A DNA stretch of 64,000 nucleotides, taken from Pseudoclavibacter endophyticus (GTDB taxonomy: Bacteria > Actinomycetota > Actinomycetes > Actinomycetales > Microbacteriaceae). How positions within the stretch are numbered: the stretch's first letter is position 1; each line of letters starts with the position of its first letter. The stretch covers positions 806,001 through 870,000 of the forward strand of contig NZ_WBJY01000001.1 of NCBI RefSeq assembly GCF_008831085.1. The letters are read 5' to 3'. Both the position numbers and the translations under genes were made by a program. Positions 35,001-43,374 of the stretch are shown here, in pieces. The notes under the pieces are model-generated. The model was not told where the DNA came from. It did no database searches and was given only the letters and a program-made list of their open reading frames with translations.

Positions 35001-35668
35001 GTGCGTTCGCCGGCGAACTCCCAGCCGTGCGGGGACTGCGGTCTGCCGCTCGGGCGCTCGCGGCCACCGCCGACGACGACGCGTGCCCCGGTTCGGCGGC
35101 CGTGACGCCGGGTGAAGCCGACTTCCTGGCTCGAGCGCTCGCGAGCGATCAGCGCGCGTGGGAGCACGAGTTCGGTGTTGCGCGGGACGTGCAGGCGCTC
35201 GCGGCCGAGCGCAACGTCTTCCGGTACGTCCCCGTTGTCGCACCCGTCTTGATCAGGCTCGCGCCCGGCGGGCGGGTTGCGGACCTGCTGCGCGTCGTCG
35301 CCGCCGGTGTCCGCGCCGGAGGCCGGATGCGCGTGTCGGTGGCAGCGCACATCCCGCGGGCGGCGCGAGCGGCGATCGCCGCCTCGGGCGTGTCGGTGCA
35401 GGTTGATCTCGCAGAGGCCTTCGAGGCGAACGCGTCCCACCTGCCGGGCGGGAGCATCCGGCTCGTCGGCGGTGATGCGGGCGCGCTCGCCCGCGCGATC
35501 GGGCCGCGAGGCGACATCGCCGTCTACGGGCAGCCGGTCACCGAGGCGGGGCGGATCGAGCTGCTGCCGTTCCTCCGCGAACAGTCGATCTCGATCACGG
35601 CGCACCGCTTCGGCACGCGCAACGCCGACGCCTGGTCCGTGCTTCCGGGTGATGCCCCGCAGAAGTGA
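32039..35668 (+). CDS. putA: Bifunctional proline dehydrogenase / L-glutamate gamma-semialdehyde dehydrogenase
   Basis: Protein of 1209 residues from ATG 32039 (GCGAGGG upstream). The proline dehydrogenase barrel at about 90-430 shows VSIKVSAVIAPHQ, NLDMESYRDLELTI, RLVKGANLPME and VGVASHNLFDVALAW-like. The aldehyde dehydrogenase at about 510-970 has TPPWNFPVAIPAGSTLASLA, the general base Glu in LLAETSGKNAII (about 730) and the nucleophile Cys in FGHAGQKCSAAS (about 766). A C-terminal 200-residue ALDH-like tail follows a Gly-rich linker. FAD-dependent oxidation of proline to P5C, then NAD-dependent oxidation to glutamate. No DNA-binding RHH domain, so it is not the autoregulatory form. No proline transporter adjoins. 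Confidence 0.93.
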   Translation: MRHDERANAAPVDAAELHALIPDVAEQVRDWLRRAEDEQPEAAAQRLGELLREPGGLDFAVRFVDGVIRPDDQAVAARNLHALVKGTPQFLPRVVRGLAGVGGRVSSAAPGVVVPAARRVLRALVGHLVVEATPRRLGRAIGGLTRDGARLNLHLLGEDVLGDRWAQRRRDGTIELLRRDDVDCVSIKVSAVIAPHQPWGFEDAVERIVDRLLPLYRVAAASSPAKLVNLDMESYRDLELTIAVFTRLLDRPEFAQLTAGIALQAYVPDAAGAMARLQAWAAARVERGGAPVRVRLVKGANLPMERVDAEVHGWPLATFGTKAETDASFRRILAWSLTPDRTRNVRIGVASHNLFDVALAWHLARRRGVDDAVEFEMLLGMAQRQAEVVRRDVGGLLLYTPVVAPDEFDAAIAYLVRRLDEASGADNVLSVADDLGRDESLFERELRRFEASIDSLADAPAGAGRMQDRAQGADPLPASTFVPAPDSDPSLVANQAWAATIRERARELGELDSDGEAPRRVAPGAETVAANTVTTREELEERIRTARDAGGEWRELDWGDRADVLRRAGDAIERRRAELIEIMIAEAGKTFDQADPEVSEAADFARRYAELASDLGTVDGAIARPARLIAVTPPWNFPVAIPAGSTLASLAAGSAVIVKPARATARCAAVVVEALWEAGVPRAALQFVRFADRSLQQRLIASPAVERVVLTGGYDTAEAMLRVRPDLPLLAETSGKNAIIVTPSADLDLAVRDIVASAFGHAGQKCSAASLVVLVGSMARSRRLRDQLRDAVSSLRVGPVTDASSQIGPVIAPAEGKLLRALTELDGDERWFVQPRRLDEAGRLWRPGIRVGVRRGSAMHRTEYFGPVLGIMTAETLDAAIELVNEVEYGLTSGLHSLDPDEITQWCDRVQAGNLYVNRGITGAIVQRQPFGGWKRSAVGPTTKVGGPNTLVPLVDWTRAVAREAVAPPGDAPAGGGPAGGGPSGDPGAFAGELPAVRGLRSAARALAATADDDACPGSAAVTPGEADFLARALASDQRAWEHEFGVARDVQALAAERNVFRYVPVVAPVLIRLAPGGRVADLLRVVAAGVRAGGRMRVSVAAHIPRAARAAIAASGVSVQVDLAEAFEANASHLPGGSIRLVGGDAGALARAIGPRGDIAVYGQPVTEAGRIELLPFLREQSISITAHRFGTRNADAWSVLPGDAPQK

Positions 35669-35700
35669 ACGCCTGGCCGCCACGCGGTGCGCGATTGCCC

Positions 35701-35706
35701 TAAAAT
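35701..35706 (+). promoter_or_regulatory. -10 box of the glyA transcript
   Basis: TAAAAT lies 5 nt before the first paired base of the ZTP riboswitch, so transcription would begin right at the aptamer. No clear -35 box. Confidence 0.55.
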
Positions 35707-35708
35707 GT

Positions 35709-35786
35709 GACGGGTCGCAACTGGCGTTCGCGTGGACCACCACGGGGGAGCGACACTCAGGGTCACGAGCCGCTCGCCTGGGCTCG
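35709..35786 (+). ncRNA. ZTP (pfl) riboswitch
   Basis: The conserved pfl-motif segments are in order: GGGTCGCAACTGGCG (35712-35726), a short hairpin CGTGGACCACCACG, GGGGAGCGAC (35744-35753) and the distal GCCGCTCGCCTGGGC (35769-35783). The motif senses ZMP/ZTP, the signal of 10-formyl-THF shortage, and is known to control glyA, folD and purine genes. Here glyA follows at once and folD after it. The ribosome binding site AAGGAG (35814-35819) is 28 nt after the aptamer, so control is probably of translation; I cannot see a terminator. Confidence 0.88.
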
Positions 35787-35824
35787 CCGTACCCGCTCGA
35801 TCGTCGTGCCTCGAAGGAGCATCC

Positions 35825-37138
35825 GTGACTGATTCGTTCAACGCCCCCCTGGCCTTCAACGCCCCGCTGGCTGAGATCGACCCCGAGATCCAGGCGGTGC
35901 TCGACGGGGAGCTCGCGCGCCAGCGCGACTTCCTCGAGATGATCGCGAGCGAGAACTTCGTGCCGCGCGCCGTGCTCGAGGCGGTCGGCTCGGTGCTCAC
36001 CAACAAGTACGCCGAGGGATACCCCGGCCGCCGCTACTACGGTGGCTGCGAGGTCGTCGACGTGGCCGAGTCGCTCGCCATCGAACGCGCCAAATCGCTC
36101 TTCGGCGCCGAGTACGCCAACGTGCAGCCGCACTCTGGCGCGAGTGCCAACGCCGCCGTCCTGCACGCCATCGCGCGGCCCGGCGACACGCTGCTCGGCC
36201 TGTCGCTCGACCACGGCGGCCATCTGACGCACGGCATGAAGCTCAACTTCTCGGGCCGGCTGTACAACATCGTGGCCTACGGGGTCGACCCCGAAACGAG
36301 CCGCATCGACCTCGACGAGGTGCGCCGGCTCGCGCGCGAGCACCGGCCCAAGGTCATCATCGCCGGCTGGTCGGCGTATCCGCGGCAGCTCGACTTCGCC
36401 GCCTGGCGCGAGATCGCCGACGAAGTCGACGCCAAGCTGTGGGTCGACATGGCGCATTTCGCCGGCCTCGTCGCCGCGGGCCTGCACCCCAACCCGGTGC
36501 CGCATGCGCACGTCGTGAGCTCGACCGTCCACAAGACGATCGGCGGCCCGCGCTCGGGGTTCATCCTCACGAACGACGCCGATACCGCGAAGAAGCTCGA
36601 CACGGGCGTCTTCCCCGGCCAGCAGGGCGGCCCGCTCATGCACGTGATCGCGGCGAAGGCCACGGCGTTCAAGCTCGCGGCGACCCCCGAGTTCCGCGAC
36701 CGGCAAGAGCGTACGGTGCGCGGCGCGAAGCTCCTCGCCGAGCGCCTCCTGCAGCCGGACGTGGCGGGCGCCGGCATCACGCTGCGATCGGGCGGTACCG
36801 ACGTGCACCTCGTGCTCGTCGATCTGCGCGACGCCGCGATCAACGGCAAGGAGGCGGAGGACCGGCTGCACGACGTCGGCATCACCGTCAACCGCAACGC
36901 CGTTCCGGGCGATCCCCGCCCGCCGATGGTCACGTCGGGGCTGCGCATCGGCACGCCTGCGCTCGCGACGCGCGGCTTCGGTGACGCCGAGTTCACGGAG
37001 GTCGCCGACATCATCGCGCTCGCCCTGCAGCCCGACCCCGACCTGGACTCGCTCCGCGGCCGGGTGCGAACGCTGACGAACGCGTTCCCGCTGTACCCGG
37101 GTCTCGGCGCAGCGACGACGGAGCGGGTCTCCGCCTGA
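35825..37138 (+). CDS. glyA: Serine hydroxymethyltransferase
   Basis: Protein of 437 residues from GTG 35825, with AAGGAG 5 nt upstream. SHMT motifs are intact: [78 protein letters not shown] and the PLP-binding [15 protein letters not shown] (Lys near 237). It converts serine + THF to glycine + 5,10-methylene-THF. The N-terminus carries a six-residue duplication [12 protein letters not shown]. The gene is under the ZTP riboswitch and upstream of folD. Confidence 0.97.
   Translation: MTDSFNAPLAFNAPLAEIDPEIQAVLDGELARQRDFLEMIASENFVPRAVLEAVGSVLTNKYAEGYPGRRYYGGCEVVDVAESLAIERAKSLFGAEYANVQPHSGASANAAVLHAIARPGDTLLGLSLDHGGHLTHGMKLNFSGRLYNIVAYGVDPETSRIDLDEVRRLAREHRPKVIIAGWSAYPRQLDFAAWREIADEVDAKLWVDMAHFAGLVAAGLHPNPVPHAHVVSSTVHKTIGGPRSGFILTNDADTAKKLDTGVFPGQQGGPLMHVIAAKATAFKLAATPEFRDRQERTVRGAKLLAERLLQPDVAGAGITLRSGGTDVHLVLVDLRDAAINGKEAEDRLHDVGITVNRNAVPGDPRPPMVTSGLRIGTPALATRGFGDAEFTEVADIIALALQPDPDLDSLRGRVRTLTNAFPLYPGLGAATTERVSA
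35837..35872 (+). repeat. 18-bp tandem repeat inside glyA
   Basis: Two 18-nt copies (35837-35854, 35855-35872; two mismatches) encode FNAPLA twice in a row near the glyA N-terminus, ahead of the catalytic fold. In frame, so harmless. Confidence 0.7.
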
Positions 37139-37242
37139 GCATCCCCGACGGCTCCCGGCCGCCGCAACCCTCGCCGCAGCAGCGGTCGCGTCGCCCCGAC
37201 GGCCGACTGCGTCGCGGGCGGGATGCGAACACTCACCATCCC

Positions 37243-37248
37243 TATGCT
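37243..37248 (+). promoter_or_regulatory. Candidate -10 box for folD
   Basis: TATGCT (4 of 6) lies 64 nt upstream of folD in the 173-nt gap after glyA, followed by the AT-rich TAGATATTC. folD may thus have its own promoter besides read-through from glyA. Confidence 0.35.
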
Positions 37249-37311
37249 GATAGATATTCTTGAGTGTCGCGCCGATCGCGCGCGACGAGTTGCTTGACGA
37301 GGAGACAACAC

Positions 37312-38202
37312 ATGACAGCAAAGGTGCTCGACGGCAAGGCCGCGTCGGCTGAGATCAAGCGCGAACTGAGCGAGCGGGTGAAGGCGCTCGGAGAAAAGGG
37401 TGTGACGCCGGGCATCGCGACCGTGCTCGTCGGCGCCGACCCGGCCTCGCAGCTGTACGTCGGCATGAAGCACAAGCAGTCCGAGGCGATCGGCATGAAC
37501 TCGATTCAACGGGAGCTGCCGGCCGACGCGACGCAGGAGGACGTCGAGGCCCTCATCGACGAACTCAACGCCGACCCGGCCTGCCACGGCTACATCGTGC
37601 AGTTGCCGCTGCCGAAGCACCTCGACACCGATCGCGTGCTCGAGCGCATCGACCCGGCCAAAGACGCCGATGGCCTGCACCCCACCAACCTCGGTCGCCT
37701 CGTCCTCAACGTCAACGGCCCGATCGACACGCCGCTGCCCTGCACTCCGCGCGGCGTCATCGAGCTCCTGCTGCGCAACGACTACGACCTCAAGGGCAAG
37801 CACGTCGTCGTCGTCGGCCGCGGCGTCACGATCGGCCGTTCAATCGGCCTGATCCTGACCCGCCGCGAGATCAATGCCACCGTCACGCAGGTGCACACGG
37901 GCACGGTCGACATGGGCCAGTACCTTCGTCAGGCCGACGTGATCGTCGCATCCGCCGGCGTGAAGCACCTGATCACGGCTGAGGACGTCAAGCCGGGCGC
38001 CGCGATCCTCGACGTGGGCGTCACCCGCGAGACCGACCCGGAGACGGGCAAGGACAAGATCTACGGTGACGTGCACCCCGACGCGGCCGAGGTCGCCGGC
38101 TACCTCTCGCCGAACCCCGGCGGCGTGGGCCCCATGACCGTGGCGCTGCTCATGACGAACGTGATCGAGGCGGCCGAGCGCGCCGCAGGCGCCGCCGAGT
38201 AG
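37312..38202 (+). CDS. folD: Bifunctional methylene-THF dehydrogenase / methenyl-THF cyclohydrolase
   Basis: Protein of 296 residues from ATG 37312 (GAGGAG 8 nt upstream). [20 protein letters not shown] carries the catalytic Lys and Tyr region. [28 protein letters not shown], the NADP-binding [17 protein letters not shown] and [18 protein letters not shown] are all typical. It interconverts 5,10-methylene-THF and 10-formyl-THF, supplying PurN and PurH. The context downstream of the ZTP-controlled glyA fits this role. Confidence 0.97.
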   Translation: MTAKVLDGKAASAEIKRELSERVKALGEKGVTPGIATVLVGADPASQLYVGMKHKQSEAIGMNSIQRELPADATQEDVEALIDELNADPACHGYIVQLPLPKHLDTDRVLERIDPAKDADGLHPTNLGRLVLNVNGPIDTPLPCTPRGVIELLLRNDYDLKGKHVVVVGRGVTIGRSIGLILTRREINATVTQVHTGTVDMGQYLRQADVIVASAGVKHLITAEDVKPGAAILDVGVTRETDPETGKDKIYGDVHPDAAEVAGYLSPNPGGVGPMTVALLMTNVIEAAERAAGAAE

Positions 38203-38247
38203 CGGTTCCGATCGGCGGCGCGGTCGCCTCCGCAGCCTTGCACGGCC

Positions 38248-38287
38248 ACGCGGGCGAGCATCCGTTTCCCCGGATGCTCGCCCGCGT
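38248..38287. terminator. Strong bidirectional terminator hairpin
   Basis: A 17-bp perfect stem (38248-38264 with 38271-38287) and a 6-nt TTTCCC loop lie between the convergent folD and galactokinase genes. Confidence 0.85.
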
Positions 38288-38319
38288 CGTGCGTTTGCCG
38301 CGCCGCGGCCGTGACGTCG

Positions 38320-39540
38320 CTACACGTCGCGGCGGGGGCCGTCGCACGGCGTGACCTCGCGCACGTCGGGCGTTCCCCAGCCTCGCTCGTCGAAGTGGGC
38401 GACGCAGGCCTCGGTGAACCGGTCGACGGCGTCGGCCGGGATCACGATGAACACCGAGCCGCCGAGACCACTGCCGCTCATGCGCGCGCCGATCGCGCCC
38501 GCACGGTCGGCGAGCTCGCACACTGCGTCGATGCGCTCGGTCGACACCTCGAAGTCGTCGCGTAGCGACGCCTGCGAGGCGCGAAGCGTCGGCCCCGAGT
38601 GTTCTGGACCTTCCGTGCGGAGGATGCGCGTGAGGTCGAGGGTGCGCTGAATCTCGGTGATGACGTAGCGGGCGCGGCGCAGGTCGGTCGGATCGAGCTG
38701 CGCTTCGATCGCCTCGAGTTGCTGGAGCCGCACCTCTCGCAGCGACTGCACTCCCAGGGCTTCAGCGACGCGCTGGCACGCCTCCTGCCGCTCGCGGAAC
38801 GGGTCGGACCAGTTGCGATGCAGCTCGTTGGTGCCGACCGTGAGCGTGACGAGCCCGGCGCCGGCGAGGTCGGGCGTCTCAATGAGTGAGACATCGCGGC
38901 CGCGCACGTCGAAGAACACGTCGTGCCCGGCCGTCGCCGCGAGGACGGTGAAGTGGTCGGCGACCCCACCAGCGGCCCCGGCGGCGGCTACTTCGGCGCG
39001 CAGGCCGAGATCGGCGAGGGTCTCGTCGGAGCAGTCGAGGTGCCACATGTCCGACAGTGCGATGCCGACGGCGGCGCACGCCGATGCCGACGACGCGAGC
39101 CCGCCCCCCACGGGCAGGTCGGTCGAGATGAAGACATCGAGCCCCGTGCAGATGGCCAGCGCGTCGGTGGCGACGTGGTTGGGGTCGTGGCCGGCCTCGT
39201 CGCGGTCGCGTTGGCGCGCGTACTCGACCACGGCCCAGATCATTCCGAGCGGGTACGCCTTCCAGCTGCGCGGCTCGGCATCAGGTCGCAGCGTGGCGAG
39301 ATCGGCGGTTGCGCGCTCGTCGGTCAGGTCGGTCGCGACGGTGATCGTGCCGTCATCGCGGCGGGCGACGGCGACCGCCGTGCGCTCGGCGGTCGCGAAA
39401 CCGAACGACAGGCCGTCCTGCGTGTCGGTGTGGTCGCCCGCGACGCTCACCCGCCCTGGCGCCGACCAGATTCCGTTCGGATCGCGGCCGAAGGCCTCGC
39501 GAAACCCTTCGCCGACCCGGTCGATCAATGCTGCCGCCAT
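38320..39540 (-). CDS. galK: Galactokinase-like GHMP kinase
   Basis: Protein of 406 residues from ATG 39540 (GGAG 7 nt upstream). The GHMP layout is clear: substrate motif APGRVSVAGDHTDTQDGLSF, ATP loop LPVGGGLASSASACAA (about 150), catalytic Asp region GGVADHFTVLAA and the C-terminal GARMSGSGLGGSVFIVIP. The galactokinase signature GRxNLIGEHTDY is altered (GDHTDT), with the sugar-contacting Asp kept. Galactokinase is the most likely activity, but another sugar such as an N-acetylhexosamine or arabinose-type substrate is possible. No galT or galE adjoins. Confidence 0.8.
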   Translation of the reverse strand: MAAALIDRVGEGFREAFGRDPNGIWSAPGRVSVAGDHTDTQDGLSFGFATAERTAVAVARRDDGTITVATDLTDERATADLATLRPDAEPRSWKAYPLGMIWAVVEYARQRDRDEAGHDPNHVATDALAICTGLDVFISTDLPVGGGLASSASACAAVGIALSDMWHLDCSDETLADLGLRAEVAAAGAAGGVADHFTVLAATAGHDVFFDVRGRDVSLIETPDLAGAGLVTLTVGTNELHRNWSDPFRERQEACQRVAEALGVQSLREVRLQQLEAIEAQLDPTDLRRARYVITEIQRTLDLTRILRTEGPEHSGPTLRASQASLRDDFEVSTERIDAVCELADRAGAIGARMSGSGLGGSVFIVIPADAVDRFTEACVAHFDERGWGTPDVREVTPCDGPRRDV

Positions 39541-39727
39541 ACCGCGCTCCAGTGCTGTCTCGGTGTCGTTGCGCAGCGCGCCCGGGGGCACGTCGCGCCG
39601 GTGCAAGTTTACGCGGAAGGGCCTGCGAACGTCCGCCGCGTCGGTCAGGGGGCGTCCCTTCGGGGCACAGGAAGGCGGGGGCCAGCTGCGGGCGGGGTCG
39701 TGGTGTATTCCTGGGCCCCGCAGGAAC

Positions 39728-40222
39728 CTACCTTCCGTGCTCCGCGGGCTCGAGTAGGTCGCGCATCCTGCCGCCGCCGATCGCCCCGACGCCGAGCTCG
39801 GCGACGCGGTTGCGCAGCTGGCGATCGCTCGTGGCGACCAGCACCGGCCTGCTCGGATCCCCCTCGATGAGCCGCCGCGCCTGTTCGACGATCTCGTCGT
39901 CACCGAGACCCGGGGCGTGCGGCGTCGTCAGCCTGGACCGTGGTCCCGCAGTGCCGTCCGCCTCGCCGTCGGAAGCGCCTGGCTGTGGCCGGGCCCGCCG
40001 AGCCCTGCCTTCGAGCACCGCGACGAGCTCGACGGGCACGAGCTCGTCACCGCCCCCGAACAGCGATCCGGGCACACCACGATCGGCGAGCTCGGCCGCG
40101 AGGCGCAGCAGTCGGGCGGACGCGCCGGGAATGTCCTTCCACCATCCGTCGCCCCGCGCGCCGAGGACGTTGGCGACGTCGATCACGATCACGGGCAGGG
40201 GGGACAGGCTGCTGTCGGGCAC
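39728..40222 (-). CDS. NYN/PIN-like nuclease-domain protein
   Basis: Protein of 164 residues from GTG 40222. VIVIDVANVLGARGDGWWKD has the first acidic metal site of NYN/PIN folds. GLGDDEIVEQARRLIE carries the central Asp pair and VLVATSDRQLRNRVAELGVG the last conserved Asp, ending GGGRMRDLL. Such domains cleave RNA; this short single-domain form is common in actinobacteria and has no proven substrate. TACACT 6 nt before the start suggests a leaderless transcript. Confidence 0.75.
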   Translation of the reverse strand: MPDSSLSPLPVIVIDVANVLGARGDGWWKDIPGASARLLRLAAELADRGVPGSLFGGGDELVPVELVAVLEGRARRARPQPGASDGEADGTAGPRSRLTTPHAPGLGDDEIVEQARRLIEGDPSRPVLVATSDRQLRNRVAELGVGAIGGGRMRDLLEPAEHGR

Positions 40223-40228
40223 GCGGGA

Positions 40229-40234
40229 AGTGTA
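40229..40234 (-). promoter_or_regulatory. -10 box of leaderless NYN gene promoter
   Basis: TACACT on the minus strand ends 6 nt before GTG 40222. Confidence 0.5.
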
Positions 40235-40676
40235 GGCCGGTGTGATTGGCCCGCGCGGATGATGCCCGCCCGGTGTACGCGCGGAGGCCGTCGTTGAAGA
40301 GATCGATGTCCTCGAGATCCATGTCCTCGATGTTCCAGCGCGGTACTCCGACCTCTGGGACGCTCGCGAAGACCAACTGCCCGGGCCGCCCGCCATGGCG
40401 CCACGACGGATGCTATGGTGGATGCTGCGCGGGGGCATCGAACCCCGCGCGTCGTCGTGTCTTGAACGCGCGCCCCGGTTTCCTGGCGAACTCCGCCCGC
40501 GAACTCGGCCGCAAGACGCTTGCCGCGGCGAACGATCTCGGCATCCGCCGAATTCGCCACTTCGCACGACGCGTCTCGATGCCCGAGCGACCGCATGCCT
40601 GCGGCGCTCCACCGCCTGACGCAGGCCGAACACGGCCAGACGTCCGCGTCGCGCCCACGCCTCGATTGGGGCCAAC
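40235..40676. other. Gene-poor stretch between NYN gene and DEAD-box helicase
   Basis: About 440 nt without a firm gene. On the minus strand 40376-40250 reads VFASVPEVGVPRWNIEDMDL and EDIDLFNDGLRAYTGR with coding-like third positions but no good start codon, and it then runs into the NYN gene in another frame. On the plus strand TATGGT (40414-40419) may be a -10 box. The 250 nt after it would be a long 5' leader of the helicase gene, as is usual for cold-shock helicases. No known RNA family recognised. Confidence 0.4.
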
Positions 40677-42212
40677 ATGACCAACACCATCTCGTTCACC
40701 AGTGCGGAGACCGCTACCACGGTCCGAGCGACCCCCGCGGTCGCTGAATCCATCGCACGTCCCACGAACAGCGGCGCCAGCACGTTCGCCGAGCTCGGCG
40801 TGCCCCGCGCGCTGACCGCGGTGCTCGCCGCGGCCGGCAAGACCGACGCCTTCCCGATTCAGCAGGCCACGCTGCCATCGACCCTCGACGGCCGCGATGT
40901 CCTCGGCCGCGGCAAGACGGGCTCCGGCAAGACGCTCGCGTTCGCGATCCCCGTCGTGGCCCGCCTCGCCGGGCACCGCAGCCGCGCGGGCCGCCCCTCC
41001 GGGCTCATCCTCGCGCCGACGCGCGAGCTGGCGACCCAGATCGCGGCGGTTGTGACGCCGCTCGCCGAGGCCGCGAACCTCCGTGTCACGACCGTCTTCG
41101 GCGGGGTCAAGCAGGGCCCGCAGGAGCGCGCGTTCAAGGCCGGCGTCGATATCGTCGTCGCCTGCCCCGGGCGCCTCGACGACCTCATGAAGCAGCGCAT
41201 CGTGAACCTCGACGCGGTTGAGATCAGTGTGCTCGACGAGGCCGATCACATGGCAGACCTGGGGTTCCTCCCGATCGTCACGCGCATCCTGAGCGCAACG
41301 CCAGGCCGTGGGCAGCGTCTGCTCTTCTCGGCGACGCTGGATAACGGCGTCGACAAGCTCGTCACCCGCTTCTTGAACGACCCGATTCGGCACTCGGTCG
41401 ACGAAGCGTCGTCGCCGGTCGCCGCCATGACCCACCACGTGTTCGAGGTCGACTCGGCCGAGGCGAAGACCGAGGTCATCCGCACGCTCGCCTCCGGGGT
41501 CGGGCGCCGCCTTCTGTTCACGCGTACGAAGCACCAGGCGAAGAAACTGGCCAAGCAGCTCACGGCGACGGGCATTCCCGCCGTCGATCTGCATGGAAAC
41601 CTTTCGCAGAACGCCCGGGATCGCAATCTCGCCGACTTCTCGAGCGGCGGCGTTCGCGTGCTCGTCGCGACCGATGTCGCGGCCCGCGGTGTGCACGTCG
41701 ACGACATCGAGCTCGTCGTGCACGTCGACCCGCCGGCCGAGCACAAGGCGTACCTGCACCGGTCGGGGCGCACGGCCCGCGCGGGCAGCGCGGGCGACGT
41801 GGCGACGATCATGCTGCCGAGCCAGCGCCGTGACACGCAGCAGCTGCTGCGTCAGGCGAAGATCCGTGTGACACCGCAGGTAGTGACGGCGACGTCGGAT
41901 GCCGTGCTCGCCCTGGTCGGCGACGTCGCGGAGCGCGTGGCGCCGCGGCCCGGCGGCCCGGGCGCCGGCAATGCCCCGCTCGAGCAGCGCGGCAGCGGCA
42001 CCTCGCAGGGCGCGAACGCGCGCCGGAAGCGGGCCGCGCACACTGGCGGCGGAGCCGCGCGAGGCGAGGGCGGGGCCGCCCGAGCCGGCGGCGGGACCGG
42101 ACGACGCGACGGCGCGGGCCGCACCGAGGGTGCACCGACGCCGGGTTCGGGTCGGCGGGGCTCGCGCCGAGGCGGTCGGAGCAGCGCTCAGCGCAGCGGC
42201 ACGAACCGGTAG
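40677..42212 (+). CDS. DEAD-box ATP-dependent RNA helicase (RhlE-like)
   Basis: Protein of 511 residues from ATG 40677. Core motifs: FAELGVPRALTAVLAAAGKT and FPIQQATLPSTL (Q), GRGKTGSGKT (about 79-86), PTRELATQI, LDEADHM (about 186), SATLDN, LLFTRTKHQAKKLAKQL, ATDVAARGVHVDDIE and YLHRSGRTARAGSAG. The 120-residue C-terminal tail is Gly/Arg/Ala-rich and disordered. It lacks the DbpA-type domain of the helicase at 27941. Its end overlaps the convergent methyltransferase gene by 25 nt. Confidence 0.92.
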   Translation: MTNTISFTSAETATTVRATPAVAESIARPTNSGASTFAELGVPRALTAVLAAAGKTDAFPIQQATLPSTLDGRDVLGRGKTGSGKTLAFAIPVVARLAGHRSRAGRPSGLILAPTRELATQIAAVVTPLAEAANLRVTTVFGGVKQGPQERAFKAGVDIVVACPGRLDDLMKQRIVNLDAVEISVLDEADHMADLGFLPIVTRILSATPGRGQRLLFSATLDNGVDKLVTRFLNDPIRHSVDEASSPVAAMTHHVFEVDSAEAKTEVIRTLASGVGRRLLFTRTKHQAKKLAKQLTATGIPAVDLHGNLSQNARDRNLADFSSGGVRVLVATDVAARGVHVDDIELVVHVDPPAEHKAYLHRSGRTARAGSAGDVATIMLPSQRRDTQQLLRQAKIRVTPQVVTATSDAVLALVGDVAERVAPRPGGPGAGNAPLEQRGSGTSQGANARRKRAAHTGGGAARGEGGAARAGGGTGRRDGAGRTEGAPTPGSGRRGSRRGGRSSAQRSGTNR

Positions 42213-42790
42213 TTCCCATGTCGCGTCGTCGCGACGTCGCCCTCGGCGTCGCGTACGACGCGCAGCATCGTGCCCGCGACCGGGATCACCATGATTCCGC
42301 CCGGGGCGAGCTGCGTTACGAGCTCCTCGGGCAGCACGTTCGGTTCGGCCGACACGAGAATGCGGTCGAAGGGCGCGTCTTCGGGCGCGCCGAGTACGCC
42401 CGGTTGCGCATGGCGGATCTCGGCGCTCGCGAACTCGCCCGATCGTTGCAGTGCCCGCTCAAGGTTGGCGGCGCCCCGGTCGCGGAGCTCTTGGACAAGC
42501 TCGGTGCCAATCACACGGCCGGAGGGGCCGACGAGGTGCGCGAGCAGCGCCGTCGTCCAGCCGCTCCCGGTGCCGACATCGAGCACGCGGGCTCCCGCCG
42601 GGACATCGAGCAGTTCGAGCATGCCCGCGACCGTCGAGGGCTGCGAGTTGGTCTGGCCGTGCCCGATCGGGAGCGGGGCGTCCATCTCGGCCTGCGGGCG
42701 CACGTCTTCCGGCAGGAAGCCGAGCCTGGGGACGGCCTCGAATGCGGCCCAAACCCGTCCGTCGCGTGGGACTTCCCGTTGCTCGAACAT
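42188..42790 (-). CDS. Protein-L-isoaspartate O-methyltransferase family protein
   Basis: Protein of 200 residues from ATG 42790 (GAGGAGA upstream). It has the PCMT N-terminus (VPRLGFLPEDVRPQAEMDAP, PIGHGQTNSQPSTVAGMLEL) with the active-site Ser in GHGQTNSQP, SAM motif I VLDVGTGSGWTTALLAHLVG and post-motif GTELVQELRDRG. It would methylate damaged isoaspartyl residues using SAM, starting their repair. Convergent with and overlapping the RhlE-like gene. Confidence 0.88.
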   Translation of the reverse strand: MFEQREVPRDGRVWAAFEAVPRLGFLPEDVRPQAEMDAPLPIGHGQTNSQPSTVAGMLELLDVPAGARVLDVGTGSGWTTALLAHLVGPSGRVIGTELVQELRDRGAANLERALQRSGEFASAEIRHAQPGVLGAPEDAPFDRILVSAEPNVLPEELVTQLAPGGIMVIPVAGTMLRVVRDAEGDVATTRHGNYRFVPLR

Positions 42791-42875
42791 GTTCTCCTCT
42801 CGTCGCGTCCCCTCGGTATCGCCCGTCGGCGGCTCGATTCCGGGCAGCTCGTCGGCGATCCGGCCGATCGCTGCC

Positions 42876-43181
42876 CTACGCTGCTCTGCGCTGCAGCGAC
42901 GACAGTCGCACGGGCAGGTCGCCGTAGGGCTTCTGCTCCCGCGAGGGCAGCGGCTCGCGCCCTCCGTCCCAGTACCACCAGAGCGCCGTCACGAGCGTGA
43001 TGAGGGGGGCGAGCACGACGCCGGCCATCGCCCAGGCGGCTGCCGCCTCCATGGCCGCGCGACCGCCCTCGCCCTCGACGATGGCAGCGAGGGTGAACAG
43101 GATCGCCGTGACGGCGACGCCGATCGCGTGAATGACGATCAGCATGATCCACGGGGTGGTCCGCTGCTTCGTGGCGTTCAT
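42876..43181 (-). CDS. Small two-helix membrane protein
   Basis: Protein of 101 residues (MNATKQRTTPWIMLIVIHAI) with two hydrophobic helices (about 11-33 and 48-68) and a polar tail ending SSLQRRAA. ATG 43181 is preferred over ATG 43184 because GGAGG lies about 7 nt before it. No family recognised. TACCAT on the minus strand near 43280 may be its -10 box. Confidence 0.65.
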   Translation of the reverse strand: MNATKQRTTPWIMLIVIHAIGVAVTAILFTLAAIVEGEGGRAAMEAAAAWAMAGVVLAPLITLVTALWWYWDGGREPLPSREQKPYGDLPVRLSSLQRRAA

Positions 43182-43374
43182 CATGCCTCCTCCCGCGCGC
43201 GCAGCGCGCGAACTGAGCGGTGGTCGGCGCGCGGCGGAACGTGGAGGCCGGCCAGTCAATCTGGCTTCTGTGCCGGGCATGGTACGCCCGCAGACTGAGG
43301 TTGCGCTTGGCCGTTGCTGCGACGCTCCCGGTCCGAGCGGCTGGCGGGCGTCGGCTCGTCGATCACTGCGGTGC

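Noticed and set aside
34142..37321. 1059-codon minus-strand frame
   Set aside because: Antisense to putA and glyA, both certain genes.
39541..39727. Possible small structured RNA between galK and the NYN gene
   Set aside because: GC-rich with short hairpins, but no match to RNase P, SRP, tmRNA or 6S signatures that I know.
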